Shown here in pieces: positions 18,721 to 28,703 of a DNA stretch of 33,011 nucleotides. The notes under the pieces were generated by a model. The model did not search any database. It was not told the origin of the DNA and saw only the letters and a list, made by a program, of their open reading frames with translations. The position numbers and the translations under genes are program-made. This DNA is from an uncultured Bacteroidota bacterium. Lineage in GTDB: Bacteria; Bacteroidota; Bacteroidia; UKL13-3. Position 1 is the first letter of the stretch; every line of letters starts with the position of its first letter. The stretch spans positions 1 through 33,011 of the forward strand of contig CAIUQQ010000052.1 in NCBI GenBank assembly GCA_903901345.1, in the 5' to 3' direction.

Positions 18721-19500
18721 ATGCAATCACTTATCAATAAATATGGAAAATGGGCATTAATTACTGGGGCTTCATCAGGAATTGGGGCTGAGTTTGCTTT
18801 GCAATTAGCAGCTTTAAAATTTAACTTGGTTTTAGTAGCACGAAGAAAAGATAAATTGGAAAATCTTTCCGCTGAATTAATTGCTAAAAACAAAATTAAT
18901 ACATTGGTAATTTCTGCAGATTTATCTACGCCAGATTTTTTAGAAATAATAAAACAACAAACCTATCATTTGGACATTGGTTTATTAATTAACAATGCTG
19001 GTTTTTCCATTACAGGAAGTTTTTTAAATGATCAATTAGAAAACCAACTTTCACTATTAGATGTAAATTGCAAAGCACCACTTATTTTATCTCATTATTT
19101 TGGAAATAGAATGCTTTCAAGAGGTTCAGGAGGTATTATAAATATTGCTTCTACTGCTGCATTTTTACCACTTCCTTTTTGGTCAAATTATGCTGCTTCT
19201 AAAGCTTATATATTGTCGTTTTCTGAAGGAATTTGGCATGAATTAAAAAACGCAGGAATTGATGTTTTGGCTGTTTGTCCTGGTCCTACGCAAACTGAAT
19301 TTGCTGATACAGCAAAAGTTAATTTAGGTGGCATGACAGCAAGAGAAGTAGTTGATTGTTCACTTAAAAATATTGGTAAAAATTCTTCTGTTATCGTAGG
19401 ATTTGAAAATCAGTTTTCAACATTTTTCTTAAGATTTTTTAGCAGAAAATTATTAATAAAATTTGGTGCAATGTTCACTAAAAAAATTGCTATTAATTAA
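18721..19500 (+). CDS. SDR family oxidoreductase
   Basis: TGASSGIGAEFALQLA, LINNAGFS, YAASKAYILSFSEGI. Confidence 0.92.
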   Translation: MQSLINKYGKWALITGASSGIGAEFALQLAALKFNLVLVARRKDKLENLSAELIAKNKINTLVISADLSTPDFLEIIKQQTYHLDIGLLINNAGFSITGSFLNDQLENQLSLLDVNCKAPLILSHYFGNRMLSRGSGGIINIASTAAFLPLPFWSNYAASKAYILSFSEGIWHELKNAGIDVLAVCPGPTQTEFADTAKVNLGGMTAREVVDCSLKNIGKNSSVIVGFENQFSTFFLRFFSRKLLIKFGAMFTKKIAIN

Positions 19501-19584
19501 TTTAGCATTCAATAAAAATAATTTTCATTGCTGTTTTAAAAACTTACACTAAGGTTTATCATTTAAAACCAAGCATAGTTTGTA

Positions 19585-19592
19585 TATATTTG
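19585..19592 (+). promoter_or_regulatory. Candidate Bacteroidetes -7 element (TATATTTG) upstream of the mutase gene
   Basis: Matches TAnnTTTG, 21 bp before the ATG at 19614. No convincing -33 TTG was identified. Confidence 0.4.
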
Positions 19593-19613
19593 CGCAGCTT
19601 TAAAACAAAAAAA

Positions 19614-21173
19614 ATGGCGGAAAATAAATTTACAACTGATAGCGGCATTATCATCAATAATCTTTACCAACCTGAAAGTTCAAATACCAACAATGAATTA
19701 CCAGGTGAATTTCCATATACAAGAGGTGTTCAGCCTGATATGTACCGAGGAAAATTATGGACCATGCGTCAGTATGCTGGATTTTCTACTGCTGAAGAAT
19801 CCAATAAAAGATATAAATATTTATTAGCAAATGGTACCATGGGTTTGTCGGTTGCCTTTGATTTACCAACCCAAATTGGTTATGACAGCGACCATTTAAT
19901 GAGTGAAGGTGAAGTGGGTAAGGTGGGCGTTGCCATTGATAGTTTGCGCGATATCGAAACTTTATTTGATGGAATAAATCTGCAAGACATTACCACTAGC
20001 ATGACCATCAATGCCACTGCATCTACCCTGCTTTCGTTTTATATTGCCTTGGCAAAAAAACAAGGTGCTGATATCAAGAAAATTTCAGGAACCATTCAAA
20101 ACGATATTTTAAAAGAATACGCTGCCAGAGGAACTTATATTTATCCGCCAAAACCAAGCATGCGGATCATTACCGATATTTTTGAATATTGCAGTAATGA
20201 AGTTCCAAAATGGAATACCATTTCAATAAGTGGATACCATATTAGAGAAGCTGGAAGTACAGCAGTTCAAGAAATAGCATTTACCTTAGCCAACGCAAAA
20301 GCATACAGTGAAGCAGCAATAGCAAAGGGTTTAGACATTAATGTTTTTGGACAACGATTATCGTTTTTCTTCAACGCACACAATAACTTTTTTGAGGAAA
20401 TAGCAAAGTTTAGAGCAGCACGTAGAATGTGGGCTAAAATGGCCAAAGATTTAGGTGCAACCAATCCAAAAGCCATGATGTTACGTTTTCATACGCAAAC
20501 GGGTGGAAGCACTTTAACGGCTCAACAAGCTGAAAACAATATAGCCCGTGTAACGCTACAAGCATTAGCTGCGGTAATGGGTGGAACTCAAAGTTTGCAT
20601 ACCAATGGTTTTGACGAAGCATTGAATTTACCAACTGAAGCAGCAGCCAGAACTGCATTGCGTATGCAACAAATTATAGCATTTGAAAGTGGCGTAGTAG
20701 ATACTGTAGATCCAATGGGTGGAAGTTATTTTGTAGAAGAATTAACCAATCAAGTAGAAGCAGAAGCTTGGAAATATATTGAAAAAATAGATGCCTTGGG
20801 CGGAAGCGTTAGTGCAATTGAAGAAGGTTATATGCAAAATGAAATTGCAACTGCCAGTTATAAATACCAAAAAGACATTGAAAAAAGCGAAAAAGTAATT
20901 GTTGGAGTCAATAAATTTAAGGTGAAAGAAGAAGTTGCACCTCCATCGTTTAGAATAAATGACAGCATTAGAATAGAACAAACTGAAAAGTTAAACAAAC
21001 TAAAAGCAGAAAGAAATAATAGTTTGGTAAAAGCCAATATTGAAACACTAGAACAAGCAGCTAAAGATGGCAGAAACGTGATGCCACACATTATAGAAGC
21101 CGTTGAAAACTTAGCTACACTTGGCGAAATAGCCGATACTTTTAGAGGTGTTTTTGGTGAATATAAAGCCTAA
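19614..21173 (+). CDS. Methylmalonyl-CoA mutase, catalytic (alpha) subunit lacking the B12 domain
   Basis: [64 protein letters not shown]. Ends without a DxHxxG domain. The ORF-track start at 19590 is a TTG; ATG at 19614 is more likely. Confidence 0.88.
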   Translation: MAENKFTTDSGIIINNLYQPESSNTNNELPGEFPYTRGVQPDMYRGKLWTMRQYAGFSTAEESNKRYKYLLANGTMGLSVAFDLPTQIGYDSDHLMSEGEVGKVGVAIDSLRDIETLFDGINLQDITTSMTINATASTLLSFYIALAKKQGADIKKISGTIQNDILKEYAARGTYIYPPKPSMRIITDIFEYCSNEVPKWNTISISGYHIREAGSTAVQEIAFTLANAKAYSEAAIAKGLDINVFGQRLSFFFNAHNNFFEEIAKFRAARRMWAKMAKDLGATNPKAMMLRFHTQTGGSTLTAQQAENNIARVTLQALAAVMGGTQSLHTNGFDEALNLPTEAAARTALRMQQIIAFESGVVDTVDPMGGSYFVEELTNQVEAEAWKYIEKIDALGGSVSAIEEGYMQNEIATASYKYQKDIEKSEKVIVGVNKFKVKEEVAPPSFRINDSIRIEQTEKLNKLKAERNNSLVKANIETLEQAAKDGRNVMPHIIEAVENLATLGEIADTFRGVFGEYKA

Positions 21174-21206
21174 TTGTACATTTTATCATATAAAAAATAT
21201 TAAAAA

Positions 21207-21241
21207 AACGCTCCTAAAAACAAAGGTTTTTAGGAGCGTTT
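21207..21241 (+). terminator. Rho-independent-like terminator after the mutase gene
   Basis: AACGCTCCTAAAAAC-AAAG-GTTTTTAGGAGCGTT perfect 15-bp stem followed by a short T tract, preceded by an A-run. Confidence 0.8.
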
Positions 21242-21314
21242 GCATTTCTAAAAAAATACCAACAAAAATCCTTTCTCTATCTTCAAATCATTCTTATCTT
21301 CGCTGCGCATTATT

Positions 21315-22844
21315 ATGACAGAAAAAAGAGTTAGAGTTAGATTTGCTCCAAGTCCTACGGGAGCATTACATATAGGCGGTGTTCGTACGGCTTTATACAA
21401 TTATTTGTTTGCAAAAAAACATGGTGGCGATTTTATTCTTCGCATTGAAGATACAGATCAAGGAAGGTTTGTGCCGGGTGCGGAGCAATATATTATTGAA
21501 AGTTTAAAATGGGTTGGCATTGAGCCAAATGAAGGAATAGGTTTTGGAGATGGGGAATATGCGCCCTATCGCCAAAGCGATAGAAAACCAATGTACAAAA
21601 AATATGTAGACCAATTAATAAACGATGGTTATGCCTACTACGCTTTTGATACTGCAGAAGAATTAGATGCCATGCGCGACAGATTGAAAGCTTCGAATGT
21701 AGATTCAAAGTACGATCCCATTACGCGTAGTGCTATGAAAAACAGTTTAACTTTACCAGAAGATGAAACCAAACGCAGATTGGAGAATGGTGATGCTTAT
21801 GTAGTTCGTATTAAATTGCCACGCAAAGACGAAGTAAAATTTCATGATGAAATTAGGGGTTGGGTTACCTTTAACACTTCCACCATGGACGATAAAGTTT
21901 TGTTTAAATCAGATGGAATGCCAACTTACCACATGGCAAATGTGGTAGATGATTACAGCATGCAAATTACCCACGTAATTAGAGGCGAAGAATGGTTGCC
22001 ATCAGCACCTTTGCATGTGCTTTTATACAAATATTTGGGTTGGGAAAATGCCATGCCAAAATTTGCTCATTTACCATTATTGTTAAAACCTGATGGAAAT
22101 GGAAAATTAAGTAAACGTGATGGTGATAAATTAGGATTTCCTGTTTTTCCATTAGATTGGGTGGACCCAAATACTGGCGAAAAATCGAGTGGATACAAGC
22201 AAGCCGGATATTTGCCAGAGGCGGTTATTAATTTATTGGCATTTTTAGGATGGAATCCAGGAACAGCACAAGAATTATTTAGCAAACAAGAATTAATAGA
22301 TGCTTTTAGCTTAGAAAGAGTAAGTAAACATGGTGCTAAGTTTGATCAAAATAAAGCAAAATGGTTCAATCACCAATATATAAAAATGGAAGACAATAGC
22401 TTATTAGCTATTGAATTAAACAAACAATTGTCGGCTCAAAATATTACTGCCAATTCAACTTACGTAGAACAAGTTTGTGGTTTAATAAAAGAAAAGATTA
22501 GTTTTACGAAAGAACTTTTTGATTATAGTAACTACTTTTTTGTAGCGCCAACTGTTTATGATGAAACTGTGATAAAAAAACGTTGGAATGAAAAATCGCC
22601 ATTGGTTATTGCAGATTTAATTATATTGTTAAATAATATATTGGACTTTAATCATTCTAATATTGAGGCTGCTTATCATGAAGCATTGACCAAAAATGAA
22701 GTGGCAAGTAAAGATTTTTTACAAATGTTTAGGGTGTGCTTAAGTGGCGTGGCTGGCGGTCCGCCAATGTTTGAGATGGCTGCTTTGTTTGGCAAACAAT
22801 CAACCATTAGCAGACTTGAAAGTGCATTGCAACGCATTAAATAA
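21315..22844 (+). CDS. gltX: Glutamate--tRNA ligase
   Basis: RFAPSPTGALHIGGVRTALYNYLFA (HIGH-type), GKLSKRDGDK (KMSKS-type), 509 aa. Confidence 0.96.
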   Translation: MTEKRVRVRFAPSPTGALHIGGVRTALYNYLFAKKHGGDFILRIEDTDQGRFVPGAEQYIIESLKWVGIEPNEGIGFGDGEYAPYRQSDRKPMYKKYVDQLINDGYAYYAFDTAEELDAMRDRLKASNVDSKYDPITRSAMKNSLTLPEDETKRRLENGDAYVVRIKLPRKDEVKFHDEIRGWVTFNTSTMDDKVLFKSDGMPTYHMANVVDDYSMQITHVIRGEEWLPSAPLHVLLYKYLGWENAMPKFAHLPLLLKPDGNGKLSKRDGDKLGFPVFPLDWVDPNTGEKSSGYKQAGYLPEAVINLLAFLGWNPGTAQELFSKQELIDAFSLERVSKHGAKFDQNKAKWFNHQYIKMEDNSLLAIELNKQLSAQNITANSTYVEQVCGLIKEKISFTKELFDYSNYFFVAPTVYDETVIKKRWNEKSPLVIADLIILLNNILDFNHSNIEAAYHEALTKNEVASKDFLQMFRVCLSGVAGGPPMFEMAALFGKQSTISRLESALQRIK

Positions 22845-22859
22845 TTAATAAACTAAAAC

Positions 22860-23498
22860 ATGAAAAAAATCAATTTTAAATTCTTTTACTTTTTTACTTT
22901 GTTATTGATAATTATTTCTTGCGGGAGCAATAATTATTTTGACAGGTGGCCAGGACAAAGACTAAGCTCTTTTCCTGCCGAAATGCAAGAAAATTACAAA
23001 TTGAATATTGGTTTTTTTTCAGGAATGTTTGTTAAAAACAAAGACAGCATTTTACTTTTAACAATTGATGAAAACAGCATTCATGAAATTGATAAAAATA
23101 ATAGCACAGAAAATACTTTAAGCGATAGTTTAATACTTTCTAAATTAGGAAATTATTATGTGCTAAGTTCGTTAAATGCCAATGATAAAGGATTTTGGAC
23201 TATCGGTTATTTTAAAATTGTAAAAAATGGCTTAACTTACGTTCCGTATATGGGCGTAAATAAAGTGAGTGACGATAATTTGGCTAAATATTTACCATTT
23301 GTAGCTAGCTACAATACTGGCAAAACAACTATTAATTCTTTGCCGTTAAAAGATAGAGAAGCATTTTATGTTCATCATACCGATACGATTAATTATTATG
23401 AAATGGATGATACTAAATTTTTATCATTTATGGAAAATGAAAAGCCTCAAATACTAATAAAGTTTAATAAAATTTACCCTAAAAAAAGAAATAAATAA
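22860..23498 (+). CDS. Putative lipoprotein
   Basis: N-terminal hydrophobic segment with lipobox [11 protein letters not shown]; no recognised family. Confidence 0.6.
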   Translation: MKKINFKFFYFFTLLLIIISCGSNNYFDRWPGQRLSSFPAEMQENYKLNIGFFSGMFVKNKDSILLLTIDENSIHEIDKNNSTENTLSDSLILSKLGNYYVLSSLNANDKGFWTIGYFKIVKNGLTYVPYMGVNKVSDDNLAKYLPFVASYNTGKTTINSLPLKDREAFYVHHTDTINYYEMDDTKFLSFMENEKPQILIKFNKIYPKKRNK

Positions 23499-23905
23499 TG
23501 CAACGTCCTGTTAGAGTTTTAGTAGCAAAAGTAGGCTTAGATGGCCACGATAGAGGTGCAAAAGTAATAGCTACAGCACTGCGCGATGCAGGAATGGAAG
23601 TTATTTATACTGGTTTACGCCAAACTCCCGAAATGGTAGTTCAAGCTGCTTTGCAAGAAGATGTGGATGCAATTGGAGTAAGTATTCTTTCGGGCGCACA
23701 CAACACAGTTTTTCCAAAATTATTAAACTTAATGAAACAAGAAGGAATGAATGATGTGCTGTTAACTGGAGGTGGAATTATTCCTAATGAAGACATTGAA
23801 GAGCTAACAAAAATTGGCGTTGGCAAGCTTTTTACTCCAGGCACTAACACTCAAGATATAGCAGATTATATTAAGGAATGGGTTCAAAAAAACAGAAGTT
23901 TTTAA
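23498..23905 (+). CDS. Cobalamin-binding subunit of methylmalonyl-CoA mutase
   Basis: [36 protein letters not shown] contains the DxHxxG B12 motif. TAATG stop/start overlap with the preceding ORF. Confidence 0.92.
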   Translation: MQRPVRVLVAKVGLDGHDRGAKVIATALRDAGMEVIYTGLRQTPEMVVQAALQEDVDAIGVSILSGAHNTVFPKLLNLMKQEGMNDVLLTGGGIIPNEDIEELTKIGVGKLFTPGTNTQDIADYIKEWVQKNRSF

Positions 23906-23965
23906 AATAAATTTCAATAAAAAAATAGGCAAAACATCATAAAAAACCAAATTCAAATTCAAATT

Positions 23966-24613
23966 ATGCAAATTCAAAAACCTTATTTAGTTGGTATTAC
24001 TGGTGGAAGTGCAATGGGGAAAACACATTTTTTGAATTCTCTAAAAAAGCTTTTTTCTACTGATGAACTTTGTGTAATTAGCCAAGACAATTATTACAAA
24101 CTTTCTTACGAACACCAATTAGATATAGAAGGGAATATTAATTTTGACTTGCCAGAGTGCATTGATTTAGATGCTTTTGCCGCTGATTTAGAAAAGCTTC
24201 ATAACAACGAAACCATTTACCGAAACGAATATTTGTTTCAACACGAAAACCAAGTTGGACCACTTTTAACGTTTAAATCTGCTCCAATAATTGTTTGTGA
24301 AGGCTTATTTATTTTTTATTCTGAGGCAATTCGCAAGCAATTTGACTTAAAAATATTCATTCAAGCCGATGAATCAATTGCGCTAAATAGGCGTTTAAAA
24401 CGTGATTCTACAGAGCGTAATATTCCCGATTCTTATATTCGTTATCAATGGAAAAACCATGTTATGCCAGCTTACGAAAAATTCCTTTTACCATTTTTAT
24501 CTCAAGCAGATATTATAGTCAATAACAATAACCATTTTGATAATAGTTTAGTGGTTTTAGATGATCATTTTAGGTATCAAATTGAGAAAAATAAGAGAAG
24601 TGCTCAGTTTTAA
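23966..24613 (+). CDS. Uridine kinase-like protein
   Basis: P-loop GITGGSAMGKTHF, SQDNYYK, FDLPECIDLD, IIVCEGLFIFY. Confidence 0.82.
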   Translation: MQIQKPYLVGITGGSAMGKTHFLNSLKKLFSTDELCVISQDNYYKLSYEHQLDIEGNINFDLPECIDLDAFAADLEKLHNNETIYRNEYLFQHENQVGPLLTFKSAPIIVCEGLFIFYSEAIRKQFDLKIFIQADESIALNRRLKRDSTERNIPDSYIRYQWKNHVMPAYEKFLLPFLSQADIIVNNNNHFDNSLVVLDDHFRYQIEKNKRSAQF

Positions 24614-24634
24614 ATAAAACCTATAAATTGCTTT

Positions 24635-25324
24635 ATGATTTCTCCAAAATTTAAAAAAATATTCCTTTTAGCATTTTCAATAATTGCACCTTATTTTATT
24701 TTACAAGCTCAAACTAAAACTGAACGTTTTTTCAAAGATAAATATTTGAATAAAGAAGTTGCTGAAAACAAAGCAAATTACAAGCAAATTATTTACAAGA
24801 ATTTAGACGAAACAATAACTATTGAAGTTATAGAAATAGATAACGATAAAACTATTAAGAGTTCAACTTTTAAAGGCATTGAACCTTTCGGTATTTGGAT
24901 TTCGGAATACGAAAAAACCAATTTTGATTACAACTTCAATATTAACTACTCAGACGCTTTATGTAACGACTGTTATAAAGACAGTTTGGTTAAAGATTTT
25001 TTTGAAAATAACGATACTATCAATTATAAAGCACCAGTACTTTCCTCTGGAGAAAAAAATATTTATGAGTTTTTAGCTGAAAAAATTAACTATCCAGCTT
25101 ATGCAAAAGAAAATAATATTCAAGGTCAATTATATTTATCTTTTATAATGGATGAAAGTGCAAATATTTCGGATATTAGAATAAATAAAGGTGTGCATAT
25201 AATTCTAGATAAAGAAACAGTTAGGGTATTAAGGTCAATGAAGTTTTCTAATCCATGTTTGCTTAATAACAAACCAATAAAAATGCAATTTAAATTGCCT
25301 TTTATTTACCGATTAGACAATTAA
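24635..25324 (+). CDS. TonB C-terminal domain-like (energy transducer TonB family) protein
   Basis: C-terminal YPAYAKENNIQGQLYLSFIMDESANISDIRINKGVHIILDKETVRVLRSMKF...NNKPIKMQFKLPFIYRL is the typical TonB-C pattern. Confidence 0.8.
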   Translation: MISPKFKKIFLLAFSIIAPYFILQAQTKTERFFKDKYLNKEVAENKANYKQIIYKNLDETITIEVIEIDNDKTIKSSTFKGIEPFGIWISEYEKTNFDYNFNINYSDALCNDCYKDSLVKDFFENNDTINYKAPVLSSGEKNIYEFLAEKINYPAYAKENNIQGQLYLSFIMDESANISDIRINKGVHIILDKETVRVLRSMKFSNPCLLNNKPIKMQFKLPFIYRLDN

Positions 25325-25858
25325 TTAGTCAAATATTTCATTTGGCCCGGGTACTTTAAATACTAAAAAATTAGTACCAATAAAGTTAAGCATTACATTT
25401 AATAAAATAGAAATTACATTGGATACCAAAGGTCCGTTATTATTAGTCCAAGCTGCACTTTGTAACCATCCTAACGAATCTAAAACACTGGAAATGTATA
25501 CGTTTGGAAACAAATAATGATCGCACAACACATTAAATCCTAAGTAGATAAAAAAAGTAACAGCATATACCGCAATATACTTTATTAGGTATTTTTCACC
25601 GTCATCAGTTTGATCTACATAAGTCCAGAATTTATTTAAGGTAAATCCAACAAAGAAACCCATAATCCAACCTGCTGCTTTTGTTAGCAAATTAAGTGCA
25701 GGAAATTGCAATGAAAGTAGCCAAAAAGCCAATAAACTTACCACGGTACTTGAAGTTCCTACAATGCCAAATTTTACAAATTTTTTTGCTGTTGGGTACT
25801 GGGCAAACCACTTGCGCAAATGTCTTATAGCTGTTATTATCATTTTTTTATTTGGCAA
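25325..25858 (-). CDS. GtrA family protein
   Basis: FVKFGIVGTSSTVVSLLAFWLL... AGWIMGFFVGFTLNKFWTY, four TM segments. Confidence 0.85.
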   Translation of the reverse strand: MPNKKMIITAIRHLRKWFAQYPTAKKFVKFGIVGTSSTVVSLLAFWLLSLQFPALNLLTKAAGWIMGFFVGFTLNKFWTYVDQTDDGEKYLIKYIAVYAVTFFIYLGFNVLCDHYLFPNVYISSVLDSLGWLQSAAWTNNNGPLVSNVISILLNVMLNFIGTNFLVFKVPGPNEIFD

Positions 25859-25897
25859 ATATATTTTTATTCAATACAAAAACCGATTTTCGCCTTT

Positions 25898-28699
25898 ATG
25901 AAAAGTGTTTTTTATTTACTGATTTTTGTTTTTGGTAACATTGTTACCATAGCTCAGCCCAATGGATACGAGCATAAAGGCGATACCACTACCTTTATTT
26001 TTAATGAAAAAGATTATAACATTTCTATTAAAAATAAAGTAATAATTACTGGTTCATTCCGTAATTGGAGTCAAGACATGGACGATAAAAAGTGGTTTTT
26101 AACGAATCAAGGTGATCATATTTGGACAATAAAAATTTATAATCCTAATTTAGAAATTATAAAGCCCAGTTCGGCTTTTAAGTTCAGAATTGATGAAGGA
26201 AAATGGCTTGACCCTGCTGCTGGAGCAACCAATACGGATGGCGGAAACCTTATTTTTATGAAAGGGAAAGAGCCATTTGGAATGAAAGCAACTTTAATAG
26301 ATAACAATAATATAGAAGTAACATTAAGTGGTTTGCCCAATAAGGAAAGTTTTTCTGAATCCGATTTTATTTTAACCAATGCCAATAATGAAAAGTTTGA
26401 AATTGAAGGAACATCTTTTAACATAAAAGACAATGATTTTGACACCAATAATTACACCATAAAATTGAAAGAAGATGGTATCATTAAAGTTATTTATTCT
26501 ACCAAAACTGCCATTGATAAACGAAGAGTTTATTATATTGAAATACCAAAATTTAAACTCAAAACCTTATGCACTTATGATGGTTGGTTTAAAAATTTAA
26601 AAAGTGATAAAGAACTTGGAGCCAATATTTCGTCCGATTACAAGCAGACAGCTTTTAGAGTTTTTGCCCCAAGAGCTACTATGGTAAAATTGTATTTATA
26701 CAAACCAATTGATGAAAGCGATAAAGATATTTTTTACTCAAAAATTCCTTATAGCACTATTGAAATGCAAGTAGATGAGCAAGGTGTTTGGGAAACAATG
26801 ATTAATGAAAACTTAGAAGGCGTTTGGTATGATTATACTGTGCATGGTTTTAAAGATCCAGGAAATCTGTTTTACGGAACAAATCCTGTACATGTAAGCG
26901 ATCCTTATGCAAGGGTAACAGACGATGGTTTTGGAGCTTGTATGGTAACACCAAAAACAGTTCCAGCTTCAGCATTGGCAAATGGTCGTCCACGATTAGA
27001 ACAAGTAATGGCTTACGAAGTTCATGTTCAGGATTTTACTGATTTACTTCCAATATCAAATGACTTAAAAAGAACAATTGCAGGTATGGGAATTTCGGGT
27101 TTAACTAATTCAAAAGGTAATGCAATAGGGTTTGACCATTTGGTTAATTTAGGAATAAATACTGTGCATTTAATGCCAGTTCAAGAAATGCTCAATTGGC
27201 CAAAAGATGAATGGAAAAAAGCTTTTAGTAAAGATAAATATATGATAGAGCAAGGTATAGCTAACGAAACTTACGATTGGGGTTACCGCACTTCTCATAG
27301 CTTTGCCATTGAAAGCAGATACCGACAAAAAGGTACCATGCCGGGCGATGAACGCAAACAATTTAGAGATGTAGTTCAAAAATTTCATGACAAAAATATT
27401 GCTGTAATCGTTGATTTTGTATTTAACCATACAGCCGATAACATGGATGCAAGAAATTATTTATTTCATTTCAATGCTTTTGATAAACAATATTATTACC
27501 GAACCAAAAACTTGGAACATATTGGAGAATATGGTAACGAAACCAAAAGTGAAAATCGTTACATGACACAACGTTGGATCATTGATCAATGCAAACATTT
27601 TATTGAAGAATTTGGCGTGGATGGCTTTAGAATTGATTTAGCTGGACAAACAGACAAGGAAACATTATTGGCAATTAAAGCTGCTTTACCAGCCGATATC
27701 ATTATATACGGAGAACCTTGGATTGACAGCAACGATCCAGATTACAACAAAAATCCAAAATGGCATTGGTACAAAGATTCTGCTCCTATTTGTTACTTTA
27801 ACGATGACACTAGAAATGCTTATAAAGGTCCAGTTTTTGAATTATCTGACAAGAAAAAACACAGAGGTTGGGCAGGTGGAAATTTTGAAGAAAGAGAAAA
27901 TGTGCTTAAAGGATTGAGTTGTACTTTTCCTCCACAAAAAAATATAAATAGCGCCATTAATTACTTAGATATTCATGATAATTTTGCTTTAGCTGATCAG
28001 TTTGGAACCACTAATTTTGATGGTCGTTTTGGGGTAGATGAATACAATTATAAAATAGCTGCAACACTATTATTTACAACTCCAGGACCAATAGTAATGC
28101 ATGGTGGAAGCGAGTTTATGCGCAGCAAAGGGCTTGCACCTTTAAAAGAAATTGTAAAAGAAATTCCCAGTGGTAAATTGTTTTTTCATGGTAAACGCGA
28201 CACTTATAATATGAGAGCTGCCAACCAATTTGTTTGGGAAAATATTGGAAAAAATGCAGAAGAAAATAACACAAAATCAAAAGTAATTCCATATCAAAAT
28301 AGTAATTTTAAAAATATGCTTGCTTATTGGCAAGGTTTAATCCTATTAAGAACGCAAATATTGCAACCATTAATTGATGCATTACCTACAAAAAATACTA
28401 ATAATTTAGATAATTTAAGCAAACGATTTATTGTGCCAAGTGCTAATACCAGTGAATTTATACAATTTATTTTACCTGAAAATAAAGCCATGCTTGGTTA
28501 CATGATTGGAAATAAAATATTGGTTTTAATCAATAACGATAACAAACCAAATAGTTTTGATACGCGTAAAATGAACTTAAAAGGACGATGGAAATTGATA
28601 GCAAATAGCAATGAAATTAACTTAGATGGAATTAGCCAAAAAACGCTAATTGGTAATCCTATTAGGGCTAATGGGATTTGTATTTGGCTAAACGAATAA
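25898..28699 (+). CDS. Secreted GH13 glycoside hydrolase, type I pullulanase-like
   Basis: YEVHVQDFTDL, VIVDFVFNHTADN, GVDGFRIDLAGQTDKETL, IIYGEPW, YLDIHDNFALAD; N-terminal E-set/CBM48-like region. Start at 25898 (MKSVFYLL signal peptide) preferred over 25820. Confidence 0.85.
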   Translation: MKSVFYLLIFVFGNIVTIAQPNGYEHKGDTTTFIFNEKDYNISIKNKVIITGSFRNWSQDMDDKKWFLTNQGDHIWTIKIYNPNLEIIKPSSAFKFRIDEGKWLDPAAGATNTDGGNLIFMKGKEPFGMKATLIDNNNIEVTLSGLPNKESFSESDFILTNANNEKFEIEGTSFNIKDNDFDTNNYTIKLKEDGIIKVIYSTKTAIDKRRVYYIEIPKFKLKTLCTYDGWFKNLKSDKELGANISSDYKQTAFRVFAPRATMVKLYLYKPIDESDKDIFYSKIPYSTIEMQVDEQGVWETMINENLEGVWYDYTVHGFKDPGNLFYGTNPVHVSDPYARVTDDGFGACMVTPKTVPASALANGRPRLEQVMAYEVHVQDFTDLLPISNDLKRTIAGMGISGLTNSKGNAIGFDHLVNLGINTVHLMPVQEMLNWPKDEWKKAFSKDKYMIEQGIANETYDWGYRTSHSFAIESRYRQKGTMPGDERKQFRDVVQKFHDKNIAVIVDFVFNHTADNMDARNYLFHFNAFDKQYYYRTKNLEHIGEYGNETKSENRYMTQRWIIDQCKHFIEEFGVDGFRIDLAGQTDKETLLAIKAALPADIIIYGEPWIDSNDPDYNKNPKWHWYKDSAPICYFNDDTRNAYKGPVFELSDKKKHRGWAGGNFEERENVLKGLSCTFPPQKNINSAINYLDIHDNFALADQFGTTNFDGRFGVDEYNYKIAATLLFTTPGPIVMHGGSEFMRSKGLAPLKEIVKEIPSGKLFFHGKRDTYNMRAANQFVWENIGKNAEENNTKSKVIPYQNSNFKNMLAYWQGLILLRTQILQPLIDALPTKNTNNLDNLSKRFIVPSANTSEFIQFILPENKAMLGYMIGNKILVLINNDNKPNSFDTRKMNLKGRWKLIANSNEINLDGISQKTLIGNPIRANGICIWLNE

Positions 28700-28703
28700 A
28701 AAA

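Noticed and set aside
19590-19613. ORF-track start of the mutase at a TTG codon
   Set aside because: The in-frame ATG at 19614 is better, and the TTG overlaps the putative -7 box.
20267-21091. Minus-strand ORFs in the mutase gene (20267-20476, 20434-20658, 20742-20981, 20858-21091)
   Set aside because: Antisense frames of a conserved catalytic subunit with no independent evidence.
25820-25897. N-terminal extension of the pullulanase-like ORF
   Set aside because: Overlaps the GtrA gene start on the other strand; the signal peptide starts at the ATG at 25898.
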